Shown piece by piece: positions 43,155-52,499 of a DNA stretch of 64,000 bases. Position 1 is the stretch's first letter, and each line of letters opens with the position of its first letter. Made by a program: the position numbers and the translations under genes. The notes under the pieces are model-generated. The model was not told the DNA's origin and made no database searches. It saw only the letters and a list, made by a program, of their open reading frames with translations. Where the stretch lies: assembly GCA_025210295.1 (NCBI GenBank), contig JAOASC010000046.1:124001-188000 (forward strand), written 5' to 3'. The stretch comes from Flavobacteriales bacterium (GTDB taxonomy: Bacteria > Bacteroidota > Bacteroidia > Flavobacteriales_D > Parvicellaceae).

Positions 43155-44420
43155 ATGCAAATTTACTTTACAATACTTTTGACATCAATGTTATTACCTA
43201 TATATGCTATAGGTCAGACACATGCAGTAATAGCAGGAAACACTTCTCTTATCAATCTTGACAGCTCCTTTCTTATTGTAAAAGGCACTCTTCTAATCAA
43301 CACTAACAGTCCTATAAAAAACAATGGAAATATAGAACTGACCAATGACTGGATCAACAACTCTGGTACTGAAGGTTTCACAACCAACAGCAATGGAAAA
43401 GTTACATTTAATGGCCTCAACCAATCAATTGATGGCTCTTCTTCAACATCCTTTTACCGGTTAAAACTTGAAAATGACACCAAAACGGCCTTACAAACAA
43501 TCAAAATAAAGGACTCTTTTAATTTGATGAATACAATATTGGAAACCAATGACAATCAAATTATTTTATCTAACCCCAACAATGAAGCTTTAATTTGGGA
43601 AAACAGTTTTATTACCTCATCCAGTATAGAAGGTTATTTTATTCGTTCTACGAATTCCACTAATACTTACCCATTTCCTGTTGGAAATAATATGTTGGAA
43701 AATCAAATGAGAGTCGTAGAGTTAACCCCTACTTCTTCTGACTCCAGCTCATTTGGAGTTGCTTTATCCATCACCTCTCCCTCTAATGAAACAGGAATAT
43801 CTGCTGCTGGTTCAACCGCTCCATTCCCCGTGGAAAATAAAGCTATTGACGTAAAAGCCATTAACACTTCTTTTTACCATAGAATCCACCAATTCTTTGG
43901 GAACAATCAAGTAAACACCAAAATCTACTTCCAACAATCAGACGACCACAATGAAATTACATACAGAAGTCTAGCCAACTGGAACTCCACTGATAATGAA
44001 TGGCAGAATAACGACTTCACCATTTCTACAACAGATTCTATTATTACACCATATAATATTCCTACTGCTATTGCTATCAGTAATACACCTATCAATAATA
44101 TTGATGACATCTACGCCTTAAATGGTATCAACCTTATATTCCCTAATTCTTTTACTCCAAATAGTGATGGGTTTAATGACCTCTTCGAAATAGAATATTT
44201 ATCTGAAGAATATCCAGAGAACGAAATTACGATTTACAATAGATGGGGAGAAATTGTTTATAAAGCTGCACCATACCTCAACGACTGGGACGGCACATCT
44301 ACAAGTAAAGGACTAAAACTAATGGGGAACACACTTCCTGAGGACACTTATTTTTATACCTTAACCCTTGGTCCCAACAGTCCAATAATTAAAAAATATA
44401 TAGAACTAATACGAGATTAA
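43155..44420 (+). CDS. Secreted protein with gliding-motility-type (T9SS type B) C-terminal domain
   Basis: 421 residues from the ATG at 43155; an in-frame TTG 11 codons upstream gives a poorer signal peptide. Signal peptide about 1-20. The middle region is beta-rich and Ser/Thr/Asn-rich. From about residue 326 the type B domain follows: LIFPNSFTPNSDGFNDLF, EITIYNRWGEIVY, NDWDGTS, PEDTYFYTLTL. Such domains direct export through T9SS and normally need a PorP/SprF partner, encoded 5 bases downstream. The adhesin-like role is inference. Confidence 0.88.
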   Translation: MQIYFTILLTSMLLPIYAIGQTHAVIAGNTSLINLDSSFLIVKGTLLINTNSPIKNNGNIELTNDWINNSGTEGFTTNSNGKVTFNGLNQSIDGSSSTSFYRLKLENDTKTALQTIKIKDSFNLMNTILETNDNQIILSNPNNEALIWENSFITSSSIEGYFIRSTNSTNTYPFPVGNNMLENQMRVVELTPTSSDSSSFGVALSITSPSNETGISAAGSTAPFPVENKAIDVKAINTSFYHRIHQFFGNNQVNTKIYFQQSDDHNEITYRSLANWNSTDNEWQNNDFTISTTDSIITPYNIPTAIAISNTPINNIDDIYALNGINLIFPNSFTPNSDGFNDLFEIEYLSEEYPENEITIYNRWGEIVYKAAPYLNDWDGTSTSKGLKLMGNTLPEDTYFYTLTLGPNSPIIKKYIELIRD

Positions 44421-44425
44421 TTGAA

Positions 44426-45409
44426 ATGCACTTCCCAAACCTAAACATATCACATTATGCATTGAAGTCTCTTCTTATAGTATTGACAATTTGCTGTTCT
44501 ATAAAAACGAATGCTCAGTTAAATGCGCAAGTAAACCAGTATATGGTTTATCAACCTTACCTTAACTTTGCTGCTGCATCTAGCTATGAAACAGTTAACG
44601 CTGCTCTTTTTTACAGGAATCAATGGACTGGCTTTGAAGGAGCACCTGTTACTTACGGACTTGGTGTAGCCATTCCAATCCCTAAAAAAAACAGCATTAA
44701 ACATTCTAACAGCACCATTGGATTATCTTTGAGAAGAGAAGAAATTGGCATCCATCGAAATGATGCTTTAAGTATTGATTATGGATATAGATTTCAACTA
44801 AACAGATCTACTTTTGTAAGTTTCTCCCTATCTCCTACACTTCGCTTTTTAAATGATAATTTCGGCTTAACAATACTCAATGATGTTGACCCTTTTTTAA
44901 ACCAAACAGCTGTTAGTAAAACTGCTCCTAACTTCAAATTTGGTTCCTATTTATTTAAAAATGACTTTTATGTGGGGTTTACAACTGCCAATCTACTCTA
45001 CAATAACATCTACCAAGACAATTCTTCCTACGCTGTAGAGACAGGTTTTGACCCTAAAAAAATCAACTATATTTTACATAGTGGATATCAGTACCACTTA
45101 AATAGAAACAATAGCATTATAACCTCTGGACTCATCCAAATTGCAGAGGGAGCCAACCTACACTATAACCTTAACGTTCTTTGGAGCACTCTTTCTGAAA
45201 AACTAGGAATAGGGGCTTCCTACAGAAGTACCAATAGTCTTGTTTTCATAACCAATTTCCAAATTCACAAACAATTTAAGCTTTCTTATGCTTATCAATA
45301 CTCCTTATCGGAATTGAGTAACTACCAAAATGGTAGTCATGAATTACTATTGGTTTATCAAGTAAAACCCAAAAAGAAATTAATTAGAATAAGAACACCC
45401 CGATTTTAA
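44426..45409 (+). CDS. sprF: PorP/SprF family outer-membrane protein
   Basis: 327 residues with a signal peptide (about 1-31). QVNQYMVYQPYLNFAAASSYETV followed by FYRNQWTGFEGAPVTYGLG is the PorP/SprF signature, and alternating beta strands run to the C-terminus, fitting a 14-strand barrel. SprF-type proteins support secretion or anchoring of the type B cargo encoded beside them. The 5-base gap to the cargo gene and 11-base gap to the fibre gene point to one operon. Confidence 0.92.
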   Translation: MHFPNLNISHYALKSLLIVLTICCSIKTNAQLNAQVNQYMVYQPYLNFAAASSYETVNAALFYRNQWTGFEGAPVTYGLGVAIPIPKKNSIKHSNSTIGLSLRREEIGIHRNDALSIDYGYRFQLNRSTFVSFSLSPTLRFLNDNFGLTILNDVDPFLNQTAVSKTAPNFKFGSYLFKNDFYVGFTTANLLYNNIYQDNSSYAVETGFDPKKINYILHSGYQYHLNRNNSIITSGLIQIAEGANLHYNLNVLWSTLSEKLGIGASYRSTNSLVFITNFQIHKQFKLSYAYQYSLSELSNYQNGSHELLLVYQVKPKKKLIRIRTPRF

Positions 45410-45420
45410 ACGATTAGATT

Positions 45421-48138
45421 ATGATTAATAAATTGAGCTATACAATAATTATTATTTTTCTACTTCAAATCAACTTATTTAGTCAAGAAGGAGTAGCTAT
45501 CAATACCACAGGAAGTGATCCTAACCAATCGGCGATGTTAGACATAGAATCCAACGATAAAGGTATTTTAATTCCTAGAATTGCATTGACAGCCACCAAT
45601 TCTCCTCTACCAATTACATCTCCTGAAACAAGCTTAATTGTATACAACACAGCAACAACATCTACTGGGGCAAACGATGTTACAGAAGGGTTTTATTTCT
45701 GGAATGGTACAAACTGGGTTCCATTTGTTGTTGGGTCAACCTTAGGAACCGACAGTCAAACACTATCGCTTACAGGTTCCACGTTATCTATTGCCAATGG
45801 AAACAGTGTAACATTAGCAGATATTGATCCTAATAATGAAATACAAACGATTTCTAAAACTGGTAGTACCGTAACATTAAGTAATGGAGGAGGAACGTTT
45901 ACCGACGACGACACTCAACTCACAGAAACTCAAGTGGATGCTTATGCCAACAACAATGGATACCTTACAGCAGAAGTAGACGGGTCTACCACTAATGAAA
46001 CCAATACAGGGTTTACCATCAATGCCGGAAGCCTAGACCTTACAGATGCTTCGGGGACATTATCTGTAACACTGAATGACCTCAACACTGGTGACTGGCA
46101 TAAAAATGGTAACGCTGGAACCACAGCTGGAACTGATTTTATAGGAACTACTGATAACCAACCATTAAGTATACAGTTAAATAGTACTGAGAAAATTAGA
46201 ATAGAAACCAATGGAACAATTTCCACATTAAATACTGGTGGTTCTGTTTTCATTGGAGATGGAGCTGGTACAAACGACGACCAATCTGACAACAGAAATG
46301 TCTTTATTGGTTCTGGAGCTGGAGAACAAAACACTACCGGGTATCACAATACCGCAATAGGTGATAGTGCATTCTTTAATAGTACCGCTAGTGACTTTAA
46401 TGTTGCTGTTGGACATTACACATTATTCGCAAATACAACAGGAGCTCAAAATGTTGCTGTAGGAGCAAAAGCGCTAGAAGACAACACTACAGGGATTAAC
46501 AATACAGGAATAGGATCTTTAGCCTTAAGCGAAAACATAACAGGAAACTATAATACTGCCATTGGACAAACTGCACTATTATTAAACACTTCTGGAGCTA
46601 GCAACACAGGTTTAGGAACTTCTGCTTTATTATACAACTCAACAGGAAGTGACAACACGGCTGTAGGGCATGGCGCATTATTATTTAACACCATAGGAAA
46701 TCAAAATACTAGTTTAGGTAGAGCATCTATGGTACTCAACACTTCTGGTACACAAAATACAGCTATTGGATACAATTCTTTATACTCCAATACAACTGGA
46801 GGACTAAATACTGCTAACGGACATTCTGCTTTGTATAGTAATTCTACGGGGATTGAAAATACAGGAACTGGATACGCTGCACTAAACGCCAACACCACAG
46901 GACAAAGAAATGCTGCTTTTGGAACTGCCAGTTTACAAAACAATACTACAGGAAGCTCTAATACAGCCTTGGGAAGAGGTGCACTTTTTTCTAATACTAC
47001 TGCCGACGAAAACACAGCTGTGGGATTTGCCGCACTATTGTTCAATACTACTGGAAACAACAACTCTGCATTTGGGACAGCTGCTCTTCAAAGCAACACT
47101 GTTGGAACCGCCAACACTGGCCTTGGTAGAGGCGCTTTATTCTCAAACACTACAGGAATAAACAATACTGCCGTAGGATATGCTTCATTAATTTTTACAA
47201 CAACAGGTCAACACAATTCTGCTGTTGGTATTGGTAGCTCTCAAAATAACACTACCGGAAGTAGTAACACTGCTTTTGGACGAAACGCATTGTTTACAGC
47301 TACAACTGCAGATGACAACACTGCCGTAGGAGCACTAGCACTCCAAAGAACAACTGTCGGGACAAGCAATACAGCTATAGGAAAAGAAGCACTGGAAGCT
47401 AACACCACTGGAAATAACAATACTGCTTCTGGAAAGTTCGCTCTTCCATTAAACACCACAGGGAGTAACAATACAGCTGTAGGATACCAAGCTTTAAACA
47501 GTAGCGCCACTGGAAACAATAATACCGCAATTGGTAGAAGAGCTTTTTATACAGGGACAGGGTTTTCTAACTCAACTGCAATCGGGAACAACAGTGCTAT
47601 TACAGCCTCTAACCAAGTTAGAATAGGAAATGCATCTGTTACAAGTATAGGAGGATATAGTAACTGGGCGAATGTTTCTGATAAACGATTCAAGAAAAAT
47701 ATTTCTGAAGATGTTATTGGACTTGATTTCATTCTCCAACTAAAACCTGTTACCTATAACCTCGACATCAACAAACTCAACAAACACTTAAACCTAGAAG
47801 AACTTGATGAAGAAAGCAAACAAGAAACGATAGCTATCCAACTAAAGGAGCAAGAAAAACAAAGTGGGTTCTTAGCACAAGATGTTGAAGCGATAATGCT
47901 TCAAACCAATTACGATTTTAGTGGATTAGTTAAACCACAAAGCGAAAAAGACCATTATGGATTAAGATATGCTGAATTTGTTGTTCCTCTTGTAAAAGCT
48001 ACACAAGAACAACAGGCCTTAATCGAACAGCAACAACAAGAAATAGAACAACTCAAAGCTGCTTTAAATAAACAAACCAACTTAACGCAAAGGGTTCAAC
48101 AACTTGAAGAAATAATTAACAAGCTTTCTAATCAATAA
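45421..48138 (+). CDS. Secreted fibre protein with 17-residue repeats and a C-terminal S74 chaperone-protease domain
   Basis: 905 residues with a signal peptide (about 1-22). A head region (25-290) includes TQLTETQVDAYANNNGYLT modules. About 25 copies of a 17-residue repeat (plan N-T-A-[IV]-G-x-x-A-L-x-x-N-T-T-G-x-x) cover residues 291-717. Then comes an intramolecular chaperone domain like phage tail-spike peptidase S74: the motif SDKRFK gives S753 and K758 as the Ser-Lys dyad. It ends in a coiled coil rich in Gln (about 860-905). In phages this domain trimerises and cuts itself off. A surface trimeric fibre is likely. Confidence 0.85.
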   Translation: MINKLSYTIIIIFLLQINLFSQEGVAINTTGSDPNQSAMLDIESNDKGILIPRIALTATNSPLPITSPETSLIVYNTATTSTGANDVTEGFYFWNGTNWVPFVVGSTLGTDSQTLSLTGSTLSIANGNSVTLADIDPNNEIQTISKTGSTVTLSNGGGTFTDDDTQLTETQVDAYANNNGYLTAEVDGSTTNETNTGFTINAGSLDLTDASGTLSVTLNDLNTGDWHKNGNAGTTAGTDFIGTTDNQPLSIQLNSTEKIRIETNGTISTLNTGGSVFIGDGAGTNDDQSDNRNVFIGSGAGEQNTTGYHNTAIGDSAFFNSTASDFNVAVGHYTLFANTTGAQNVAVGAKALEDNTTGINNTGIGSLALSENITGNYNTAIGQTALLLNTSGASNTGLGTSALLYNSTGSDNTAVGHGALLFNTIGNQNTSLGRASMVLNTSGTQNTAIGYNSLYSNTTGGLNTANGHSALYSNSTGIENTGTGYAALNANTTGQRNAAFGTASLQNNTTGSSNTALGRGALFSNTTADENTAVGFAALLFNTTGNNNSAFGTAALQSNTVGTANTGLGRGALFSNTTGINNTAVGYASLIFTTTGQHNSAVGIGSSQNNTTGSSNTAFGRNALFTATTADDNTAVGALALQRTTVGTSNTAIGKEALEANTTGNNNTASGKFALPLNTTGSNNTAVGYQALNSSATGNNNTAIGRRAFYTGTGFSNSTAIGNNSAITASNQVRIGNASVTSIGGYSNWANVSDKRFKKNISEDVIGLDFILQLKPVTYNLDINKLNKHLNLEELDEESKQETIAIQLKEQEKQSGFLAQDVEAIMLQTNYDFSGLVKPQSEKDHYGLRYAEFVVPLVKATQEQQALIEQQQQEIEQLKAALNKQTNLTQRVQQLEEIINKLSNQ
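46291..47570 (+). repeat. 51-bp tandem coding repeats (17 residues each)
   Basis: About 25 degenerate copies of 51 bases encode the N-T-A-x-G-x-x-A-L unit. Each unit would add one turn of a beta-helix. DNA copies vary at many third positions, so they are old, not a recent slippage expansion. Confidence 0.8.
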
Positions 48139-48150
48139 CCGATATTCATT

Positions 48151-51100
48151 ATGCTTTTTGAAGCGAAGAAAATTGTATTTATTCTTTTATGCTGCTTAAT
48201 ATTTCCTTTGACTGGAAAAGCTCAAAAGCAAATAAAATATGCTGACCTAGAATTCGAAAGAGGATACTGGGAAGAAGCTATTGAACTGTATGAAAAGTTA
48301 ATTAAAGCTCCTGAAAATGAAGATGATTTTTCGTACCTCAGCCAACAGTTGGCATTAGCTAATTACTACTTAAAAAACTACAGTGAAGCCCATTACCATT
48401 TTCAAAACATTGAGACCAAAGTAAAAAGCTTCAATAGTGAAACCAAACAAGCTTATTTTGATTGCCTTAGACTTTTTAAAGAATACAAACTAGCCCAAAC
48501 ATACCTCAAACAAGACCTTGAAGACCCCTACTATAAAGAACACTTTATAGACTTCCCTATTCATTACCAAACCTCGGCCAAAGATTCTTTTTTTAACATC
48601 AAAAGTATTAACATTGATCATGGATACTCCTTCTTAGGACTAAGTATAATCAACAATGATAGCATAGCTATTGCGCTTCCCATTTCCAACGAAAAGCAAA
48701 AAACAGTATTCTACGACTTATTTACTACCAAACGTAAAGAAGACACCCTCTTTAACACAGCTGAAAACAGAAAAATAATCGATGACAAAAAAAAGGTTTT
48801 TTACAGAGGAACCCCAACTCTTTTCACCAACAATAACATTATTTTCTCTGGTAACATTAGTGAATATAGCCTCTACAAAGAAAAAGACATTGCTAAATAT
48901 AACATTTCAGAAAATGGAGAAAACCTCCTACATCTTTTTCAAGTTAAACCTGGATCAACTCAGGAATCTATCCTTCCTATTAATGATCAAAACAGCAACT
49001 CTTCAACCCCGTTTTTTGACACCATTAATAATGTTTTATTTTTTAGTAGTGATAGAACTCAAGGTCATAATAATTTTGACATTTACTACAGTTTTTACGT
49101 CAACAACACATGGAGCACTCCTCACCCCCTCGAGATCATCAATAGCCCTTATGATGATATCTACCCTTTTTATTTTAACAATCAACTCTTCTTTTCTTCT
49201 AAAGGGCATCAAAATTTTGGAGGGTTAGATCTTTTTGTTTCTGTATGTGATATTGACTCAACAAATCAAACAATTACCCTTTCTCCTCCCCAAAACCTTG
49301 GTACAACAATAAATAGTAGTTTTGATGATTTTTCCTTAATATGGAATTCAACGTACAACGGCTATCTTGCTAGTAACCGAATAGACAAAAACAAACAAGA
49401 TCACTTATTTTATTTTGACTACACACCTATTGACACCTTAATATTCAATATTTTTAATCAATACAACACTCCTATAAACGCAAAAATTTATTGTTACTCG
49501 AAACTTGAAAATGGCGAATGGACATTAAGCGACTCCCTAAAATACACTCCCGATACTCCTGTACAGTACCCTGTAAATTTGAAAAAGGAATATCAATTTG
49601 AATTTAAGAAAAATAATCACCTCTCAAAAATTATTCATTTCGAAAAGGATTACAACTATATCCAATTAAAAAAAGCCAAAAAATCTTTTACAACAGTCAC
49701 ACTAAATAGAGAACCAAGTATATTTACTTTAAGAGATAAATATGGAACTCCAATCCCAAATGCCGATATCATCATCTACAGTAAAGATGTTCCAATGGGA
49801 GCATTTGAAACTGACAACAAAGGGTTTTGGGACATTGAAAACAGAAACATTTTTGATGCTTCTAGCAGTTACACCTTAAAATATCAAGACAAGAATGGTG
49901 AAGAACAAACAATAACCCTTAATGGAAATGAAATAATACAAAACAATGCTCCTGTAAGAGACTTCAATAACAAGCTACTGACCAACACGCTATTCAACAT
50001 TACAGCTGACAAGATTAAAGAAGCTGAACTCACGACTGATTTCAATGGAGAGTACCGATATGATTTCAACGACAATTTAACATACGACATAGAAATTAAG
50101 GCAGTAGACTATGAATTAAAACAAATCGATTTTGCCATTAATCAGGAAGACTATGAATTAGAACGAGGCAGACCTCAATACGACATTAAAATTGACAAAT
50201 CCAAATCTTCAAAAGCTGTCATTGAGAAAGTCATCAACCCTATCAATCAAAAAGTCTTGTTTACCCTTAAAGATGAAAATGGGACTCCTCTTCCTTTTAC
50301 AGATATTTCTATTTATGGTAAAAACATTAAAATAGGAACATTCGATACAGATGCTAATGGTTTCTGGGACATTTCAGATTCAACATTATTTAATCAAGAT
50401 GGTAGTTACACTGTAAAATACATTGATAAAAGCGGCACAGAACAAAGCATTCAGCTAGAGGGGAAAAACATTTTAGAGCAACAAACTGCATTATTAGACA
50501 ACAACAATAACCTAATTAGCAACACTTCAATAGATGTTTATTCTGATCGAGAAAAACTAGCAGACATCACAACAGATATCAATGGGCAATATGAGTATGA
50601 TTTTGATGAAAACATTGAATATGACATTGAAATAAACGCTGTTGATTATGAAATAAAAGAAGTGGAATTTGTATTTGAACAAGATGACTATGAATTAGAC
50701 AGAGGACAACCTCAATACGACATCCACATTGACCGCTCACCATCTAACCAAGCCACCATTACAAAAGTAACCCATCCTGAAACTAAGAACACCTTATTTA
50801 CATTAAGAGATGCTGACGGTACCCCTATTCCATTTGCCGACATTACCATCTATGGAAAAGATATTAAGCTTGGTACTTTTGAAACCGATGATAATGGGTT
50901 ATGGGATTTAAAAGATTCTACACGCTACGATTACGATGGCAGTTATACCATTAAGTTTATCGACAAATATGGTGACGAACAAGTCATTCAATTGGAAGGG
51001 AAAGAAATCTTAAATGGCAATCGTCAATTAAGAGACGAAGATAACACCATATTAAAGAATACTTCTATAGATGTTTATTCTGATCGAGAAAAGCTTGCTG

Positions 51101-51711
51101 AACTTACTACCGATAAAAATGGACAATACGAATATGATTTTGATGAAAACATTACATACGATATTGAGATTAAAGTTGCTGATTATACTACACAAACCAT
51201 AGAGTTAGATTTTGAACAAATAGATGAATTGGATAGGGGGAATCCTCAATACGATATAAAGATTGATCCAAAAGGGAAAAGCAAACCCACTATTCTAGCT
51301 GCTAATCAAAGTAATAGAGAAGAAAAAATTGAAATGGAAGTCATTCAATCAATTCTTTCAGAAAAACTAAAATCTTTTGACAACATCTACTTTGACTACA
51401 ATAGTTACAAGCTTTCTAAAGAAGGGTATTCTACTTTACGTAAAGTTATTCGCTACCTTAAAGAACATCCTGATAAAAAAGTAATCATTTATGGACACAC
51501 TGACGCTGTTGGATCTTCACGTTTTAATCAAAAGCTTGGACAAAAAAGAGCAGCATCTTGTCTAAAATACCTTCAGAAAAAAGGGGTGAACAATCCCACT
51601 AATGCTGTATCTTTTGGAAAAGATCAATTAGCAAAAAAATGCCCTAACAAAGATTGCTCTACAGAAGAGAATCGAATCAATCGAAGAGTCGAAATTTTCA
51701 TTGAAGACTAA
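48151..51711 (+). CDS. PorE-like T9SS protein: TPR, propeller, six CRD-type modules, OmpA domain
   Basis: 1186 residues with a signal peptide (about 1-25). The order is TPR-like helices (about 25-140), PD40/beta-propeller region (about 170-430), three tandem 179-residue units (524-1060) and a C-terminal OmpA domain (about 1070-1186) with peptidoglycan-binding D1118 and R1133. This matches the layout of P. gingivalis PorE (TPR, WD40, CRD, OmpA), except that the carboxypeptidase-regulatory-like part is triplicated. It should tie the secretion apparatus to the cell wall. The gene is 12 bases after the fibre gene. Confidence 0.88.
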   Translation: MLFEAKKIVFILLCCLIFPLTGKAQKQIKYADLEFERGYWEEAIELYEKLIKAPENEDDFSYLSQQLALANYYLKNYSEAHYHFQNIETKVKSFNSETKQAYFDCLRLFKEYKLAQTYLKQDLEDPYYKEHFIDFPIHYQTSAKDSFFNIKSINIDHGYSFLGLSIINNDSIAIALPISNEKQKTVFYDLFTTKRKEDTLFNTAENRKIIDDKKKVFYRGTPTLFTNNNIIFSGNISEYSLYKEKDIAKYNISENGENLLHLFQVKPGSTQESILPINDQNSNSSTPFFDTINNVLFFSSDRTQGHNNFDIYYSFYVNNTWSTPHPLEIINSPYDDIYPFYFNNQLFFSSKGHQNFGGLDLFVSVCDIDSTNQTITLSPPQNLGTTINSSFDDFSLIWNSTYNGYLASNRIDKNKQDHLFYFDYTPIDTLIFNIFNQYNTPINAKIYCYSKLENGEWTLSDSLKYTPDTPVQYPVNLKKEYQFEFKKNNHLSKIIHFEKDYNYIQLKKAKKSFTTVTLNREPSIFTLRDKYGTPIPNADIIIYSKDVPMGAFETDNKGFWDIENRNIFDASSSYTLKYQDKNGEEQTITLNGNEIIQNNAPVRDFNNKLLTNTLFNITADKIKEAELTTDFNGEYRYDFNDNLTYDIEIKAVDYELKQIDFAINQEDYELERGRPQYDIKIDKSKSSKAVIEKVINPINQKVLFTLKDENGTPLPFTDISIYGKNIKIGTFDTDANGFWDISDSTLFNQDGSYTVKYIDKSGTEQSIQLEGKNILEQQTALLDNNNNLISNTSIDVYSDREKLADITTDINGQYEYDFDENIEYDIEINAVDYEIKEVEFVFEQDDYELDRGQPQYDIHIDRSPSNQATITKVTHPETKNTLFTLRDADGTPIPFADITIYGKDIKLGTFETDDNGLWDLKDSTRYDYDGSYTIKFIDKYGDEQVIQLEGKEILNGNRQLRDEDNTILKNTSIDVYSDREKLAELTTDKNGQYEYDFDENITYDIEIKVADYTTQTIELDFEQIDELDRGNPQYDIKIDPKGKSKPTILAANQSNREEKIEMEVIQSILSEKLKSFDNIYFDYNSYKLSKEGYSTLRKVIRYLKEHPDKKVIIYGHTDAVGSSRFNQKLGQKRAASCLKYLQKKGVNNPTNAVSFGKDQLAKKCPNKDCSTEENRINRRVEIFIED
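49720..51285 (+). repeat. Three exact-length 537-bp tandem repeats
   Basis: Units begin at residues 524, 703 and 882, each opening with F-T-L-[RK]-D-x-x-G-T-P; the spacing is exactly 179 codons twice. Each unit consists of two related halves (TLRDxxGTP...TDxNGxWD and NTSIDVYSD...TDxNGxYEYDF). Units 2 and 3 are most alike (nearly identical around 50524 and 51061). Confidence 0.85.
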
Positions 51712-51716
51712 CACTA

Positions 51717-52490
51717 ATGGAACATCAACAATTAATTACACCATACACCACTCGTAACCATAATAAACCCAACCTTTTATTGATCCATGGCTTTCTTTGC
51801 TCTTCGCATCTCTGGTATGATTATGCTGAACGGTTTGCAAAAACCTTCAATATCTATTTGGTGAATTTACCTGGTCATGATGGTAACGGCGTCACCATTC
51901 AGTCTATTAGTAAATTAGCGCAACACCTATTAAAAGCTCTTGATATTTTAAGGGTTAACTCTCTACACATTATTGGTCACTCATTAGGTGGTTATATTGC
52001 AGGAGAAATAGCAAAACTAGCACCATCAAGAGCAACAACAATCACACTAATTAACAGCTCGTTACTGGAGGACTCTGCACATAAAAAAACTGATCGAGAC
52101 AAAGCTATTCGTGCGGTAAGGATTACCCATTCTGTTTTTTCTCATCATGTCATTGAAAAACTATTTTCAGAAAAAAGTAGACTACAGCATCAAAATATCA
52201 TCAACCAAACTCAACAAGCTGCAGCTAATATTAAAGCTCCTACAATCATTAGCTATCTTGAAGCTATGAGAGATAGAGAAAGTACTCTTAATGCCATTTC
52301 TAAAACACCAAAACTAATTATTGCAAGTCAACAAGACACGACCATCCCTTTTTCAAGAGTAGCTCCACAATTTAACTCAGAAAATACAACCTCAATGATC
52401 TTAGAAGAAAGTAACCACATGAGTTTTATTGAAGAAAGTGACCTTGTTTACAAAGCTATTAACTCCTTTTTTGTATCTTTCAGTTCTTGA
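51717..52490 (+). CDS. Alpha/beta-hydrolase fold protein
   Basis: 257 residues. LLIHGFLCSSHLWYDYAERF is the oxyanion-loop block, GHSLGGY contains the nucleophile S89, and SQQDTTIPFSR and ESNHMSFIEES give the probable Asp and His of the triad. No signal peptide is seen, so it is cytoplasmic. The substrate is unknown; the size and motifs fit esterases and C-C hydrolases. It sits 5 bases after the PorE-like gene and 9 bases before the propeller-SpoIIE gene, so it belongs to the same run. Confidence 0.87.
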   Translation: MEHQQLITPYTTRNHNKPNLLLIHGFLCSSHLWYDYAERFAKTFNIYLVNLPGHDGNGVTIQSISKLAQHLLKALDILRVNSLHIIGHSLGGYIAGEIAKLAPSRATTITLINSSLLEDSAHKKTDRDKAIRAVRITHSVFSHHVIEKLFSEKSRLQHQNIINQTQQAAANIKAPTIISYLEAMRDRESTLNAISKTPKLIIASQQDTTIPFSRVAPQFNSENTTSMILEESNHMSFIEESDLVYKAINSFFVSFSS

Positions 52491-52499
52491 AATTTACTT

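Noticed and set aside
46701-47519. Long minus-strand open frames inside the fibre gene
   Set aside because: They are by-products of the repetitive Asn/Thr/Gly-coding sequence; the products are low-complexity Val/Pro/Ala strings.
46291-47570. Regular 51-bp periodicity resembling a repeat array such as CRISPR
   Set aside because: The period is in frame and codes for 17-residue units in one long ORF; there are no identical repeats with unique spacers.
45421-48138. Prophage tail-fibre gene
   Set aside because: The S74 domain is phage-like, but neighbours are T9SS genes and no other phage gene is present; the protein has a signal peptide.
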